This document shows, one piece after another, positions 42,847 through 52,215 of a stretch of DNA of 64,000 nt. Each line of letters starts with the position of its first letter. The stretch's first letter is position 1. This DNA is from Kurthia huakuii LAM0618. Its GTDB lineage: Bacteria > Bacillota > Bacilli > Bacillales_A > Planococcaceae. The translations under genes and the position numbers were made by a program. The DNA lies in assembly GCF_000505545.1 (NCBI RefSeq), contig NZ_AYTB01000013.1, positions 1-64,000 of the forward strand. The letters are read 5' to 3'. A model generated the notes under the pieces. The model was not told the DNA's origin and searched no databases. It saw only the letters and a program-made list of their open reading frames with translations.

Positions 42847-44700
42847 ATGAATTATGAACAGTTGCCACCAACGTTATTAATCAAAAAAGATTGGAAACCG
42901 CTAGCAATTTGCGAAATCGTACAGCCATACTTTGTAGCTGCATATCCAGAGCAAGTCATTGAATGGTCGGAAGATGCTTATATGCTCAGTGTCGACGATG
43001 AATATGAAACATCGGCAAGTTTTATGAAGCTGTTAAAAGTCGTGAATGAGGACTTTTTTGAATTACAGCCATACAATAAGGCAACATTGATTGAACGCGT
43101 TGAAAAAAATATTGAATATGTGCGTATGAAAATTGAACCGCTCTTAAAACAGAGTGATTCAGCACCACAAAAGCCGCTCAAAAAAGAAGTCGTTCCAAAT
43201 AAAGTGAACGAACCACCGAAAAAAATCAAAAAAGAGCCACAAAAGTCGCTCGTTGAATCAACAATTAAAAATTTTGCAGATCCGCTTGTTCAAAAGGCGG
43301 TCGAAATGATTCAAAAAGAAGAAATACCAGCAGATCTTGTGCATATTGAATTGGAACAACCAATTGAGCGCATTATTGAAAAGGAACACCTTTATTCAAA
43401 TTCAAGCTCGACATTCCAAATCTTGCGTGATTTAGTCACAAAGCCAGATTTTACGAAAAATGAAAATGGCACGTATTCGAAAGACATTCTTGGCATGGAT
43501 GGGAGTTTGCAAGGTCAGGCTGAAATTCGAACGAATGAGGAAATTCAACGCCTTCCTGCTGATACGGTCGAAAAAAAGAAAGTGTGGTTCTCGTTGATGG
43601 AGTCGGCGATTACGTCACTTGATGAATTATCGGCTGATTTATTCGATTTGATTTCGTATTTATGGATGGTCAGCTCAAAAAATTCAGAGGGCTTTATTCA
43701 TTTTGAAAGTGATGAAGCACTGAAGTTAAAATATGCCGACCCCTATCGTCAAAATTTTAAAACGCGTGAACGTGAACGCTTTGCGATTATGCAACGTGTG
43801 GCGGCGCTATCGAGTGTATGGATTGCTGTTGAAAACGATGATTTCATTATCGTCAATGAAGCAAATCTTGAAGACCGTACTGAATATGATTTAACGAACT
43901 TCCAACCGATGTTCCAAATCGGTTCACTTGAAATGGCTTATGATAAGAAAACTGGGAAGGCGAAAGGGATTTATTCATTAACGATTAAACCATCGTCACT
44001 GCTTGCATATTATTTAACCGACAACACACAAGCCTTCGGATATTTAGACTACAAAGTATTTCAGTACAATTATTATCAAAAACGTCCGCATAAACGCCTT
44101 GTACGCTTTTTGAATTATGAATGGAAAGTGCGCAATGAAGATTTACTTGAGCCGTTTACAGTTGAAGCATTGAATCATGCGATGGATTTGAATCCGCGTT
44201 ACACTGGCTCAAAAAGTCGTGAGAAGCTTGAAACGGTGCTCGATGAATTGATGCAAGACTCGGTTATTAAATCATGGTATTATGAAACGCAATTTACTGA
44301 TGCTGAAGTTGCAGACCAACGTTATTGGTATAAAAATGAATGGCCGCAAGTGCAGGTCGTGATTTTACCACCAGATGTTGTTGTCGAAGAAAATCGTAAG
44401 TTACTTATTCCACAGACGATTTCGCATGAAGTGTATAGCGAGGCGAAGCAGGAAAAAGAACGCCGTACGTTGTCACCAGATATGTTGAAGGAGATTAAAG
44501 ATGTCCGCAATATTCCATTGTCGGTTATTGCCGAAGAAGCAAATGTATCGTATAGTGCGGTCCAACGTTATTTAAAGACGGGCAAATTGCCGAAGAAACA
44601 AGAAACGGTGCAACAATTAGAGCGGTGGGTCAATGAATGGTATGTATTAACGCAAGAGGCAGAAATTATTAAAGAAATCGAAATGATAGAAAACAAATAA
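42847..44700 (+). CDS. Replication initiator protein (RepB-like, large)
   Basis: A 617-residue protein. Residues ~1-85 are a small N-terminal domain, ~95-140 a Lys/Pro-rich linker. About 240-480 hold two winged-helix-like regions with TSLDELSADLFDLISYLWMVSS, NFKTRERERFAIMQRVAALSSVW and LVRFLNYEWKVRNEDLLEPF. A C-terminal HTH, IPLSVIAEEANVSYSAVQRYLKTGKLPKK, lies at ~555-583. The twin-winged-helix organisation and the position next to the iterons indicate the origin-binding initiator. It is longer than usual Rep proteins (300-400 residues). ATG follows AGAAAGGCGG. Its promoter must lie within or next to the iterons, so autoregulation is likely. Confidence 0.75.
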   Translation: MNYEQLPPTLLIKKDWKPLAICEIVQPYFVAAYPEQVIEWSEDAYMLSVDDEYETSASFMKLLKVVNEDFFELQPYNKATLIERVEKNIEYVRMKIEPLLKQSDSAPQKPLKKEVVPNKVNEPPKKIKKEPQKSLVESTIKNFADPLVQKAVEMIQKEEIPADLVHIELEQPIERIIEKEHLYSNSSSTFQILRDLVTKPDFTKNENGTYSKDILGMDGSLQGQAEIRTNEEIQRLPADTVEKKKVWFSLMESAITSLDELSADLFDLISYLWMVSSKNSEGFIHFESDEALKLKYADPYRQNFKTRERERFAIMQRVAALSSVWIAVENDDFIIVNEANLEDRTEYDLTNFQPMFQIGSLEMAYDKKTGKAKGIYSLTIKPSSLLAYYLTDNTQAFGYLDYKVFQYNYYQKRPHKRLVRFLNYEWKVRNEDLLEPFTVEALNHAMDLNPRYTGSKSREKLETVLDELMQDSVIKSWYYETQFTDAEVADQRYWYKNEWPQVQVVILPPDVVVEENRKLLIPQTISHEVYSEAKQEKERRTLSPDMLKEIKDVRNIPLSVIAEEANVSYSAVQRYLKTGKLPKKQETVQQLERWVNEWYVLTQEAEIIKEIEMIENK

Positions 44701-44855
44701 TTGCTTGAACGTGTGAGTAGCGCTAGTGTGAAAACCGTTTAAGCTTTTTTACATTTATCAAATTATACAATTATTAAAATAAACGGTAGTAAATAAATCA
44801 CTATATAATAGGAAGAAACTCAATAATTACAATTGTATAATTCTATAGTTTGAAT

Positions 44856-44896
44856 AAAAAATCCGTATTCCAGAGCTTGGAATACGGATTGTTATT
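44856..44896. terminator. Bidirectional terminator
   Basis: AAAAATCCGTATTCCA-gagct-TGGAATACGGATTGTT between the convergent initiator and permease genes. Upstream (44701-44855) I see only two copies of the recurrent ATTATACAATT motif. Confidence 0.85.
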
Positions 44897-46169
44897 ATTG
44901 TCGTAAGGCATCAATCACATCGATATTTGTTGCTTTTCGAGCTGGGCGCCAACCACTAATAATCGCCACACTAATACTGATTGCCGATGCAATCAACACA
45001 AGTTCAAATGGAATCGCTGAAAAAATCAAGTCGACTTCGCGATAAGCTTTGTCGCCGGTCGCCATTTCAAGTGCGATTGGAATGAGCCAGTTCACCGCAA
45101 TGCTAATGACGTAGGACACAACAATAGCGATGATGGTTCCTAAAATGCCGATATAAGCACTTTCCATAACGAATAATTTTTGAATTAATTTCGGGTTTGT
45201 CCCAATTGCTTTCATAACGCCGATTTCGCGCGTACGTTCGGTGACAGCCATCGTCATCGTATTAAAAATCCCAATGGACGCAATTAAAATGGCAATTGTG
45301 CCAATGAAAATTAAACCGGCCTTTAATGCCGTAAACAGGATATTGATTTCTTCTAGTTGTTCGGTCACTGAATAAACGGATAAGTCCATTGCTTTTAATG
45401 TTGCTAAAATCTCTTTTACTGCTTCTAAATCACTCGCATAGACGCGGAATGTCGCATATGAAAAGTCTTGCTGCTTGTTATCGGTGACGTGTTCATAATT
45501 TGTTTTTAATGTGGCTAACATAGACAGTGGCATCATGACACGCTCATCGATATCCCATTCACGCGACGGTTTTTTCGTAATACCAACGATTGTCATTTCT
45601 TTCGTCAAGACGTTTTTTTTATCGACCGTATACGTGAACGTTAATTTTTTACCGAGTAATTTGCCACTGTAGCCTTCTTTTTTCGTTTGTTCATCATCGT
45701 TATCAAGCGCTTGTTGCTGCGCTTTTGTTAAGAGCGTTTGCGCAAATTGATAGCCGACTACGATTTCATTATCATGTTTTGGCAAGGTGCCTTGTGCTAA
45801 TTTTTCATTCGTTTTGGCTAATTGTTCAAAATCGACAAATTGTGTATAAGGCGTCGATGAACGCTCATCTAATGTGAATTTTGCCGTACCTTCTGCCATA
45901 ATCTCAGCACGTTCAACGAGTGCATTTACATTTGGAATTGCTTTGATTTTTTGTTTATCAAGTTTATCCTCACTATAAATTTCGATTTCAGTAATGGCAT
46001 TATCAGATAATAATTCCTTTTTCATTGAAGTTTGTAACCCAAATGCAATCGATGCCAGCACAATTAAAAACGCGCAGCCCATCGCTGTAGCTAAGATAGT
46101 CATAAAGACGCGTAAACGATTACGCTTCACATGCTGACGTACAAAATCAATCTGGTCTTTAAAGCGCAT
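44895..46169 (-). CDS. ABC transporter permease (MacB/FtsX-type)
   Basis: A 424-residue protein with the FtsX layout. N-terminal helix (~18-45: RVFMTILATAMGCAFLIVLAS), a ~230-residue extracytoplasmic domain, then three C-terminal helices (~275-300, 330-360, 390-412) with the typical GTIAILIASIGIFNTMTMAVTERTREIGVMKAIG motif. It works with the ATPase just upstream, the two overlapping by 11 bases. Such pairs export peptides or lipoproteins or signal to wall hydrolases. The cargo is unknown. An in-frame ATG at 46172 gives one extra Met. Confidence 0.87.
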   Translation of the reverse strand: MRFKDQIDFVRQHVKRNRLRVFMTILATAMGCAFLIVLASIAFGLQTSMKKELLSDNAITEIEIYSEDKLDKQKIKAIPNVNALVERAEIMAEGTAKFTLDERSSTPYTQFVDFEQLAKTNEKLAQGTLPKHDNEIVVGYQFAQTLLTKAQQQALDNDDEQTKKEGYSGKLLGKKLTFTYTVDKKNVLTKEMTIVGITKKPSREWDIDERVMMPLSMLATLKTNYEHVTDNKQQDFSYATFRVYASDLEAVKEILATLKAMDLSVYSVTEQLEEINILFTALKAGLIFIGTIAILIASIGIFNTMTMAVTERTREIGVMKAIGTNPKLIQKLFVMESAYIGILGTIIAIVVSYVISIAVNWLIPIALEMATGDKAYREVDLIFSAIPFELVLIASAISISVAIISGWRPARKATNIDVIDALRQ

Positions 46170-46854
46170 CATTCGTCGCCTCCTTTAAATCACCATCATG
46201 CATCGTGTAAATGCGGTTTGCGATACGAGCGACTTCATCATCGTGTGTAATAATGACAAACGTAATACCAAGCTCGGCATTGAGTTGTTGGATTAGCGTT
46301 AAAATTTCGCGTTCCGTTTCAGAATCTAAGCTACCTGTCGGTTCATCAGCTAAAATAATTGGCGGATTGCCTACTAAGGCACGACCAATCGATACGCGTT
46401 GCTGCTGACCGCCCGATAATTCATTTGGATAATGATCTTTCACATGAGCGATATCTAGGCGTTTTAATAATTGCTGAATCAATTGCTGGCGCTTTCGAGG
46501 CTCGACACCGGCAATTTTTAATGGCAATTCAATATTTTCATATGTAGTAAGACTTGGCATTAATTGAAAATTTTGAAAAATGAAGCCGAGATGTTGTAAA
46601 CGAAAAGCAGCGAGTGAGCGCTCATTTAATGTCGTCAAATCTGTATTTTGAATATGAATCGAGCCAGATACGGGTTTTAAAAATCCGGCAATCGTATTAA
46701 GTAATGTCGATTTACCTGAACCACTTTTCCCGACAATCGACACAATTTCCGCGGCGTCAATCTGTAGTGACACATCTTTTAGTACGTCGATCAGTTGCTC
46801 ATTATCTTTTTTCCCAATTCGAAATGTATGTGATACATGTTGTAGCGTAATCAT
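46159..46854 (-). CDS. ABC transporter ATPase (LolD/MacB-type)
   Basis: A 231-residue nucleotide-binding protein. Walker A GKSGSGKST (~41-49), Q-loop FQNFQLMPS, signature LSGGQQQRVSIGRAL (~144), Walker B IILADEPTGSLDS (~167), H-loop THDD (~203). This is the MacB/LolD subclass that partners FtsX-like permeases, as the next gene is. GGAGGG precedes the ATG. Together with 44895-46169 it forms a two-gene mechanotransmission or export unit. No two-component system is adjacent, so resistance or signalling roles are open. Confidence 0.9.
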   Translation of the reverse strand: MITLQHVSHTFRIGKKDNEQLIDVLKDVSLQIDAAEIVSIVGKSGSGKSTLLNTIAGFLKPVSGSIHIQNTDLTTLNERSLAAFRLQHLGFIFQNFQLMPSLTTYENIELPLKIAGVEPRKRQQLIQQLLKRLDIAHVKDHYPNELSGGQQQRVSIGRALVGNPPIILADEPTGSLDSETEREILTLIQQLNAELGITFVIITHDDEVARIANRIYTMHDGDLKEATNDAL

Positions 46855-47006
46855 ACAAATCCCTCCTGTTCTCTACACAGTATAAAAACAATTTCTTAAG
46901 AAACTAGCAGGAAAAGTATGAAGAAATTATGAAGATGACTAAGAATTATACAATTATTATTTTATGAAAATATAAAAAGAAGGCACTTGAGTACCTTCCT
47001 TTTACG

Positions 47007-47933
47007 TTATGCAGTAATATCCGATTTTATAAATGTGATGAATGCAATCGCTAAGAAAATGAACGCATAAATAACTTGAATTGTTAATGCAAATGGTAGC
47101 GTTACATCTAAAATCCCTTGCCCGTGATAAATGCCTTCTAAATCTTGCACCGCAAACCAAATAAATTTAATAAAATCATATTTGACTAAAAACATCGTAA
47201 TCGTTGTTGACAGCAATGCAATAAAAATACTTAAACCGATTGCTAAACTACTTGAACGGAACACGACACCAAGCATAAAGGCAAAAATCATGCTCATTAA
47301 TACGGCAATAAATTGGAAGCTAAACGACATGAAAATTTCTTTCCAAATATTCACTGTTGAAATAACGCCATTCTCAATGATTAAATTGGCGCCACTCGCA
47401 TTGCCGAAAAATAACATGGCTACAACATAATTTAACGCTAGTGTAATAATCGACAATAACACCGCAAATTCAATGACTGTGAACAGCTTTGATGCTAAAA
47501 TTTTTGCCCGTGATACGGGGCGTGTTAAGAGCATTTTAATCGTCCCTTTTGTGAATTCAGTTGAGACAATGCCACCTGCAATGATGACGACAAATAATAA
47601 AACAAACATCATAAAGTAAGGCGCTGTTTGCATATGACCTTGTATACTTGAAGGATTAAGCGGCGCAACATTGTTAGCTAAGCGATATTCGGAAATAGCG
47701 ATTTGATTGGCCAATTCTTTTTTCGTGACGGCATCAACACCTTCGTCATTGATCATTTCTTTATTGATAGCAATATTACTTTGCTCATCGCTTTTCCAAC
47801 TGCTTGGGTCACTAGCAATCGAATTAGATAACATGCCATAACCGATAATTGCTAACACGAGGAGTGCTACCATTACCCAGGTCCCTTTTTTAGCCCACAG
47901 TTTCATGCGTTCATTTTGAATGAGTTGGAACAT
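47007..47933 (-). CDS. ABC-2 type permease (NatB/BcrB-like)
   Basis: A 308-residue protein with six membrane helices. A large extracytoplasmic loop (~45-105) lies after the first helix, then MMFVLLFVVIIAGGIVSTEFTKGTIKMLLTRPVSRAKILASKLF (~110-153), diagnostic of ABC-2 permeases. It partners the ATPase upstream; the frames overlap by ~20 bases. I take ATG at 47933 (MFQLIQNERMKLW) rather than the more upstream in-frame ATG. Similar pairs export bacteriocin-type peptides or Na+. The cargo is unknown. Confidence 0.85.
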   Translation of the reverse strand: MFQLIQNERMKLWAKKGTWVMVALLVLAIIGYGMLSNSIASDPSSWKSDEQSNIAINKEMINDEGVDAVTKKELANQIAISEYRLANNVAPLNPSSIQGHMQTAPYFMMFVLLFVVIIAGGIVSTEFTKGTIKMLLTRPVSRAKILASKLFTVIEFAVLLSIITLALNYVVAMLFFGNASGANLIIENGVISTVNIWKEIFMSFSFQFIAVLMSMIFAFMLGVVFRSSSLAIGLSIFIALLSTTITMFLVKYDFIKFIWFAVQDLEGIYHGQGILDVTLPFALTIQVIYAFIFLAIAFITFIKSDITA

Positions 47934-48822
47934 GCATGCCACCTCCCGTCACTTGTAAAAATTGATCTTCGAGTGATTCATGATATGGTTCAACGCGATA
48001 GATAGCAATGCCTTGTTCTACAAGTTGTGCAATAAGCGTTGGAACGTGTTGGCGTTCGATATCTACAATCGTAAAGTTTTCTAATTGTTTAAATGTATAA
48101 TTGTATGAAGTTAATATTTCTAAGGCTTCTGAAGCTATTTCAAAACGATAACGACTTTGTTGTGTTGCACGAATATCACGTGTTTCGATAATTTCACCGC
48201 GTTGAATAATAATGATATGATCACACATTAATTCAATTTCAGCTAATAAGTGACTCGATACAAGGACCGCAACATGTTCTTCATCGGCTAGTTTGCGAAG
48301 TAATAAACGCAATTCGCGAATACCGGCTGGGTCGAGGCCGTTTGTTGGTTCATCTAAAATTAAAAATTTTGGTTTATGCAAGAGTGCCTGTGCAAGACCG
48401 AGGCGCTGACGCATACCAAGTGAATAGGTTGCTACTTTTTCGTGGATGCGGTCTGTTAAACCGACTTGTTCGATAATGCGAGCAAGCTCATCTTTCGATA
48501 CTTTATCGTGCATGCGCGCAAAATGAAGTAAGTTTTTATAGCCAGATAAGTAACCATAGAGTTCTGGATTTTCAACAATTACGCCAACAGGTCGAATTGC
48601 CTCACTAAAATTTTGTTGCATCGAAATGCCACCGATTTCAACTTCTCCACTTGTTGGTTTCATGAGTCCGGTCATGATACGAATTGTCGTCGTTTTACCA
48701 GCACCATTAGGTCCGATAAATCCGGTAATTTGTCCAGGCATTAAATCAAAATTAATTGCCTGAATAATTTGTTTGCCTCGAATCGTCTTTGAAACATTTT
48801 TGACGCGTACGAATGGCTCCAT
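47911..48822 (-). CDS. ABC transporter ATPase (BcrA/NatA-like)
   Basis: A 303-residue protein. Walker A GPNGAGKTT (~38-46), signature YSLGMRQRLGLAQAL (~134), Walker B FLILDEPTNGLDP (~155), and a C-terminal ~80-residue regulatory extension (QQSRYRFEIASEALEIL) as in BcrA and NatA. It partners the ABC-2 permease that overlaps its end. It is one base after the preceding ATPase gene, so four genes (50347 down to 47007) form one operon. Bacitracin-type peptide resistance is one known role of this subclass. Confidence 0.88.
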   Translation of the reverse strand: MEPFVRVKNVSKTIRGKQIIQAINFDLMPGQITGFIGPNGAGKTTTIRIMTGLMKPTSGEVEIGGISMQQNFSEAIRPVGVIVENPELYGYLSGYKNLLHFARMHDKVSKDELARIIEQVGLTDRIHEKVATYSLGMRQRLGLAQALLHKPKFLILDEPTNGLDPAGIRELRLLLRKLADEEHVAVLVSSHLLAEIELMCDHIIIIQRGEIIETRDIRATQQSRYRFEIASEALEILTSYNYTFKQLENFTIVDIERQHVPTLIAQLVEQGIAIYRVEPYHESLEDQFLQVTGGGMHVPTHSK

Positions 48823-49521
48823 TTAGTCCACCCTCTCATATTGTGATTTCATCCAGCTAACTGCGTTCTGTTGCCATTCTTTGCGAATGGCATCCATCGC
48901 TTCATACGATAATAATTGCCCGTTATGAAGCAGCAACAAGCCGTCGATAATACGCTCGACTTCACTTAATTCGTGCGTCGATAATACAATCGTTTGTTGC
49001 GTACGGTCTGTAAATTCAATTAAGCCGTCAATTAATTGATCGCGCACGATTGGATCAAGTCCGCTGAATGGTTCGTCGAGTAAATAATACGTTGTATTGC
49101 GTGCGAGTACAACTACCATTTTTAAGCGTCCTCGTTGTCCTTTCGATAAATCTTTTACAAGTTTTGAGCCGTCTACTTTTAAAAATTCAGCGATTTTATA
49201 TGCTTTATTTAAGCAAAAATCATCAAATACCGTATCATAAAATTCAAAAACTTGGTCGCCAGTGCGTTTTAAGAAGAAGTTATTTGTATCGGGCATATAG
49301 CTAACATCTTTTGAAATCGTATTATCTACTGTTTGCTGATTGTATAAAACGTTGCCGGTAGTCGGCTGCATTGTACCTGCAAGCAAGCGCAACAGTGTCG
49401 ATTTGCCACTGCCATTTTCACCTGCTAGCGCAATGATTTTGCCGATAGGTAGCGTAAATGATAGATTTGACAACACTATTTTTGAACCATAGGCATAACT
49501 TAAATTTTGTATCGTATACAC
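48823..49521 (-). CDS. ABC transporter ATPase (YtrB/YhcG-like)
   Basis: A 232-residue protein. Walker A GENGSGKST (~35-43), signature LSKGQRGRLKMVVVLA (~126), Walker B YYLLDEPFSGLDP (~147) and the H-loop STHEL. The SKGQRGR signature variant and LARNTTYYLLDEPF resemble the YtrB/YhcG group, which work with small integral membrane proteins encoded next to them. Its likely partner is the membrane protein at 49571-50347. In Bacillus such operons start with a GntR repressor gene; none is present here. Confidence 0.85.
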   Translation of the reverse strand: MYTIQNLSYAYGSKIVLSNLSFTLPIGKIIALAGENGSGKSTLLRLLAGTMQPTTGNVLYNQQTVDNTISKDVSYMPDTNNFFLKRTGDQVFEFYDTVFDDFCLNKAYKIAEFLKVDGSKLVKDLSKGQRGRLKMVVVLARNTTYYLLDEPFSGLDPIVRDQLIDGLIEFTDRTQQTIVLSTHELSEVERIIDGLLLLHNGQLLSYEAMDAIRKEWQQNAVSWMKSQYERVD

Positions 49522-49570
49522 GTAAAATTCCTCCTTATCGAGACGCTAAACATCGTCATACGTTGCATGG

Positions 49571-50347
49571 TTATTTCAACATACTCCGTTTTGTCCATGT
49601 AAGTCCAACAAAAAAGAACAGCACCGAGAATATAAAAATAAAGGCATCTTCGACAATATAGACATTCGTATAAAAATCTTCAATGTTTAAAAAGCGTTCA
49701 CTATCAACTTTTTCAAATTTAAAAATGCCGTTATAAGTTGGTCCAATTTCAATAAAGTTTTTATAGAGTGTAGACTGTTCAAGTTGATAGAGTAGCATCA
49801 TCATGCCGATAAACAATACAAAAAAGATAGCGTATCCCCATTTCCCGATATATTTTGTGCAAAGATGCCACAGTGGGAACAGGATGAGTGATAAAGCTAA
49901 TGTCGTTAAAATTGCATAAAGAATAACGAAAAACATTAGTGATAGTACAGCTGTGATGAGTTGTAATGAATATGCATCATCATGTAGTAGCGCAAATAGC
50001 ATCGATGCAATTACGCCAATAAGTACGAGTGTGCTAGTAAACAGTTCAACTAACAGGCGACTGCAAATGATTTGCCATAGTGGAATCGGTAAATAAAAAG
50101 CGATATCACGTTCGGTATAGAGGCGCTGTAATTCACTTAATGTGTGGAATAGTGTTTGGAGTAAAATCAAAAATAATGCTACTAAGCTAATAATGAATGC
50201 AATTTCAGCAATCGCGAGTTGCTGAATAACAAAATGATGCATTAAAAAAGGCAAGAGCCAAATTAGAATTAACATAGAGAATAGAAAAGACATGGTATAG
50301 GAAAGATTTTTCGACCATTGTTCTCGTACAATTTCTAAAAAAATCAA
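49571..50347 (-). CDS. ABC transporter membrane subunit (six helices)
   Basis: A 258-residue protein with six membrane segments (~15-40, 47-70, 100-125, 138-162, 170-190, 235-255). The block LYTERDIAFYLPIPLWQIICSRLLVELF (~75-102) is like the TEKDxxFYxxLPIPxxxIxxxK motif of ABC-2 permease subunits of Bacillales. The start is TTG at 50347, seven bases after GCGAGGTG; the longer in-frame start at 50386 has no site. First gene of the four-gene operon. No family name is certain. Confidence 0.75.
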   Translation of the reverse strand: MIFLEIVREQWSKNLSYTMSFLFSMLILIWLLPFLMHHFVIQQLAIAEIAFIISLVALFLILLQTLFHTLSELQRLYTERDIAFYLPIPLWQIICSRLLVELFTSTLVLIGVIASMLFALLHDDAYSLQLITAVLSLMFFVILYAILTTLALSLILFPLWHLCTKYIGKWGYAIFFVLFIGMMMLLYQLEQSTLYKNFIEIGPTYNGIFKFEKVDSERFLNIEDFYTNVYIVEDAFIFIFSVLFFFVGLTWTKRSMLK

Positions 50348-50588
50348 AAATGTCACCTCGCAATTTGTTGTCTCTAATTCAATCATATAACAACTGTATT
50401 AGTATAAGAAACAAAAAATTATTAAAATAGTATTTTATTGTCAATTCATGTCCTTCTGTTATAGTACACAAAATAGCTCGCTCGGAATATTATTTTCTGT
50501 TTAGAAACGTTATTTTCTTTTTCGGGTAAGTAAAATCTTAATAAATGTCGCAAAATCGCTTATTTGTGTCAAAAATATGTATTATTTA

Positions 50589-50603
50589 ATGAAAACGGTT
50601 AAT
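50589..50603 (+). promoter_or_regulatory. Possible cre site (CcpA)
   Basis: ATGAAAACGGTTAAT fits the cre consensus WTGNAANCGNWNNCW with one mismatch. It lies 54 bases upstream of the acetate transporter ATG, where CcpA could govern carbon-catabolite control. It is the only clear signal in the 309-base gap 50348-50656 apart from the ribosome site. Confidence 0.4.
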
Positions 50604-50656
50604 ATTTGGTTTAGAAAGAAAAAAACAGCACGAAACAGCAGTAGGGGGGACTACAT

Positions 50657-51316
50657 ATGAAAAATGTAACAACAGTACGCATGCCGCTTGCAGATCCATC
50701 AGGAATTGGTTTATTTGGTTTAGCGATTGTCACATTCGTAGCATCATCACAAAAATTAGGTTGGACAGAAGGATTAGGATTTGTCTTACCATGGGCGATT
50801 TTTCTTGGGGGCTTTGCGCAATTATACGCATCAATTATCGATGCTAAATTAAATAATACATTTGGTGCGACAGCATTTGGCGCATACGGTTTTTTCTGGT
50901 TAGCAGTTGGTGGAAGCTGGATGGCACAAGCTGGTTTACTTGGCGAATCATTTGCAGCAGTTGATCCAAAACAATTAGGCTTTGTTTATTTAGGTTACTT
51001 AATCTTTACGATCTTTATGACAATCGGTGCAATGGAAACAAACAAAGTATTATTCTTTATCTTCTTTATGATTAACTTCCTATTCTTAGGTTTATCGCTT
51101 AGCTCATTTGGTATTATGGAGCACGGCATGCATGAAGTAGCAGCTTGGTCTGAATTCATCATCGCTATTGTTAGCTTATACGGTGCAGGAGCTAACGTGT
51201 TAAACAAACACTTTGGTTTTGCATTCTTACCATTAGGCAAACCATTTGGCTTGATTACGCGTGAACGCTACGTTGCCAAACATGGCGAGCAAGCAGAAGA
51301 AGCATCATCTCACTAA
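50657..51316 (+). CDS. Acetate uptake transporter (AceTr/GPR1-FUN34-YaaH family)
   Basis: A 219-residue protein with six membrane helices. N-terminal motif ADPSGIGLFGLAIVTFVAS (equivalent of the family NPAPLGL signature), then LPWAIFLGGFAQLYASIIDAKLNNTFGATAFGAYGFFWLAVG (~39-80) with the conserved Q(L/F)xAG-like segment and FG(A/G)TAF.(S/A)YG. C-terminal LGKPFGLITR. Length is usual for SatP/YaaH. It conducts acetate/succinate with protons. Codon bias indicates high expression. GTAGGGGGG precedes the ATG. With the ActP symporter (22688), GABA catabolism and a possible cre site, the window has a small-acid uptake theme. Confidence 0.9.
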   Translation: MKNVTTVRMPLADPSGIGLFGLAIVTFVASSQKLGWTEGLGFVLPWAIFLGGFAQLYASIIDAKLNNTFGATAFGAYGFFWLAVGGSWMAQAGLLGESFAAVDPKQLGFVYLGYLIFTIFMTIGAMETNKVLFFIFFMINFLFLGLSLSSFGIMEHGMHEVAAWSEFIIAIVSLYGAGANVLNKHFGFAFLPLGKPFGLITRERYVAKHGEQAEEASSH

Positions 51317-51326
51317 TTTCTATCAG

Positions 51327-51359
51327 GTCGGTATCGCATGTGCGATGCCGATTTTTTTG
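51327..51359 (+). terminator. Terminator of the acetate transporter gene
   Basis: CGGTATCGCA-tg-TGCGATGCCG followed by T7. Confidence 0.85.
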
Positions 51360-51486
51360 TTAGACAGCAAGCAATGAGTGTTTTCTATATAATAGAAGAA
51401 AGGAGGGGTTTTTTAGTTAAACAACTACCGAAGTGCTGGTACTTTAAATAGTTTAATTGTATAAAATAATAAATTTATAAAAAGGC

Positions 51487-52116
51487 GTGATAACAATTAT
51501 TAAAAGCACTTATAAAGAGTTGAAAACGCATTATGGTAAAGCGATTAGCCAATTTGGGATTATTGGTGTCATTATTGCTGTAGCGACTTATGTCGGCCTA
51601 ACAATTAGTAACGTCGACGTTATGAAAATTATGGAACAAATTATGGATATGCTTGGTGGTCGTGAAGCGGTTGAAGAATTATCTAAGCAATCAAGCCATG
51701 AAACATTTTGGCATATTTTTTCAAACAACTGGATGGTTTGTGCACAAGTGCTGCTGCTTGCGCTGATTCCACTGCCGTTTTACATCATCACATTTGCGGT
51801 TAATAGTGCGATGATCGGGATGGTAGCGTATATTATGTATGGTACAGGACAAGGCATTTTCAAAAGTTTTGTGCTTGGCATTTTACCGCATGGCATTATC
51901 GAGTTACCGATGATTATTATTGCGATTGCCATTGCGATGAAAGTGAATAATGCGATTTATAAATGGATTTTCTCGAAATTCCAAAATCGCCAAATCGGGA
52001 CAGAACTCAACAAGGCTGTGCGCCAGCTAATTTTCGTCTTAACACCAGGGATGCTTATAGCAGGACTTATTGAGAGTTACATTACGCCACTATTGTTGGC
52101 ATGGGGTTACCGATAA
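51487..52116 (+). CDS. SpoIIM/DUF95-family membrane protein
   Basis: A 209-residue protein with five to six membrane helices. The sequence IIGVIIAVATYVGLTIS, the FWHIFSNNWMVCAQVLLLALIPLPFYIITFAVNSAMIGMVAYIM block and GILPHGIIELPMIIIAIAIAMK (~138-160) match the stage II sporulation M/DUF95 family; the PHG.IE(L/I)P motif is diagnostic. In endospore-formers SpoIIM works in engulfment with SpoIIP and SpoIID, but many DUF95 proteins are vegetative with unknown roles. The start is uncertain: GTG 51487 lies within GGCGTG, so a non-ATG codon a few codons downstream may be used. The next genes form an ABC pair on the same strand. Confidence 0.75.
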   Translation: MITIIKSTYKELKTHYGKAISQFGIIGVIIAVATYVGLTISNVDVMKIMEQIMDMLGGREAVEELSKQSSHETFWHIFSNNWMVCAQVLLLALIPLPFYIITFAVNSAMIGMVAYIMYGTGQGIFKSFVLGILPHGIIELPMIIIAIAIAMKVNNAIYKWIFSKFQNRQIGTELNKAVRQLIFVLTPGMLIAGLIESYITPLLLAWGYR

Positions 52117-52123
52117 CAGAAAG

Positions 52124-52154
52124 AAGGGACTTTTATCATAAAGTCCCTTTTTTT
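52124..52154 (+). terminator. Terminator after the SpoIIM-like gene
   Basis: AAGGGACTTTA-tca-TAAAGTCCCTTTTTTT, eight bases past the stop. Confidence 0.88.
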
Positions 52155-52215
52155 GTGTGATTATAAAGGGTATAGTGAAATAGAGCATGTTATTTTTTGA
52201 AGGAGGTATAAGACG

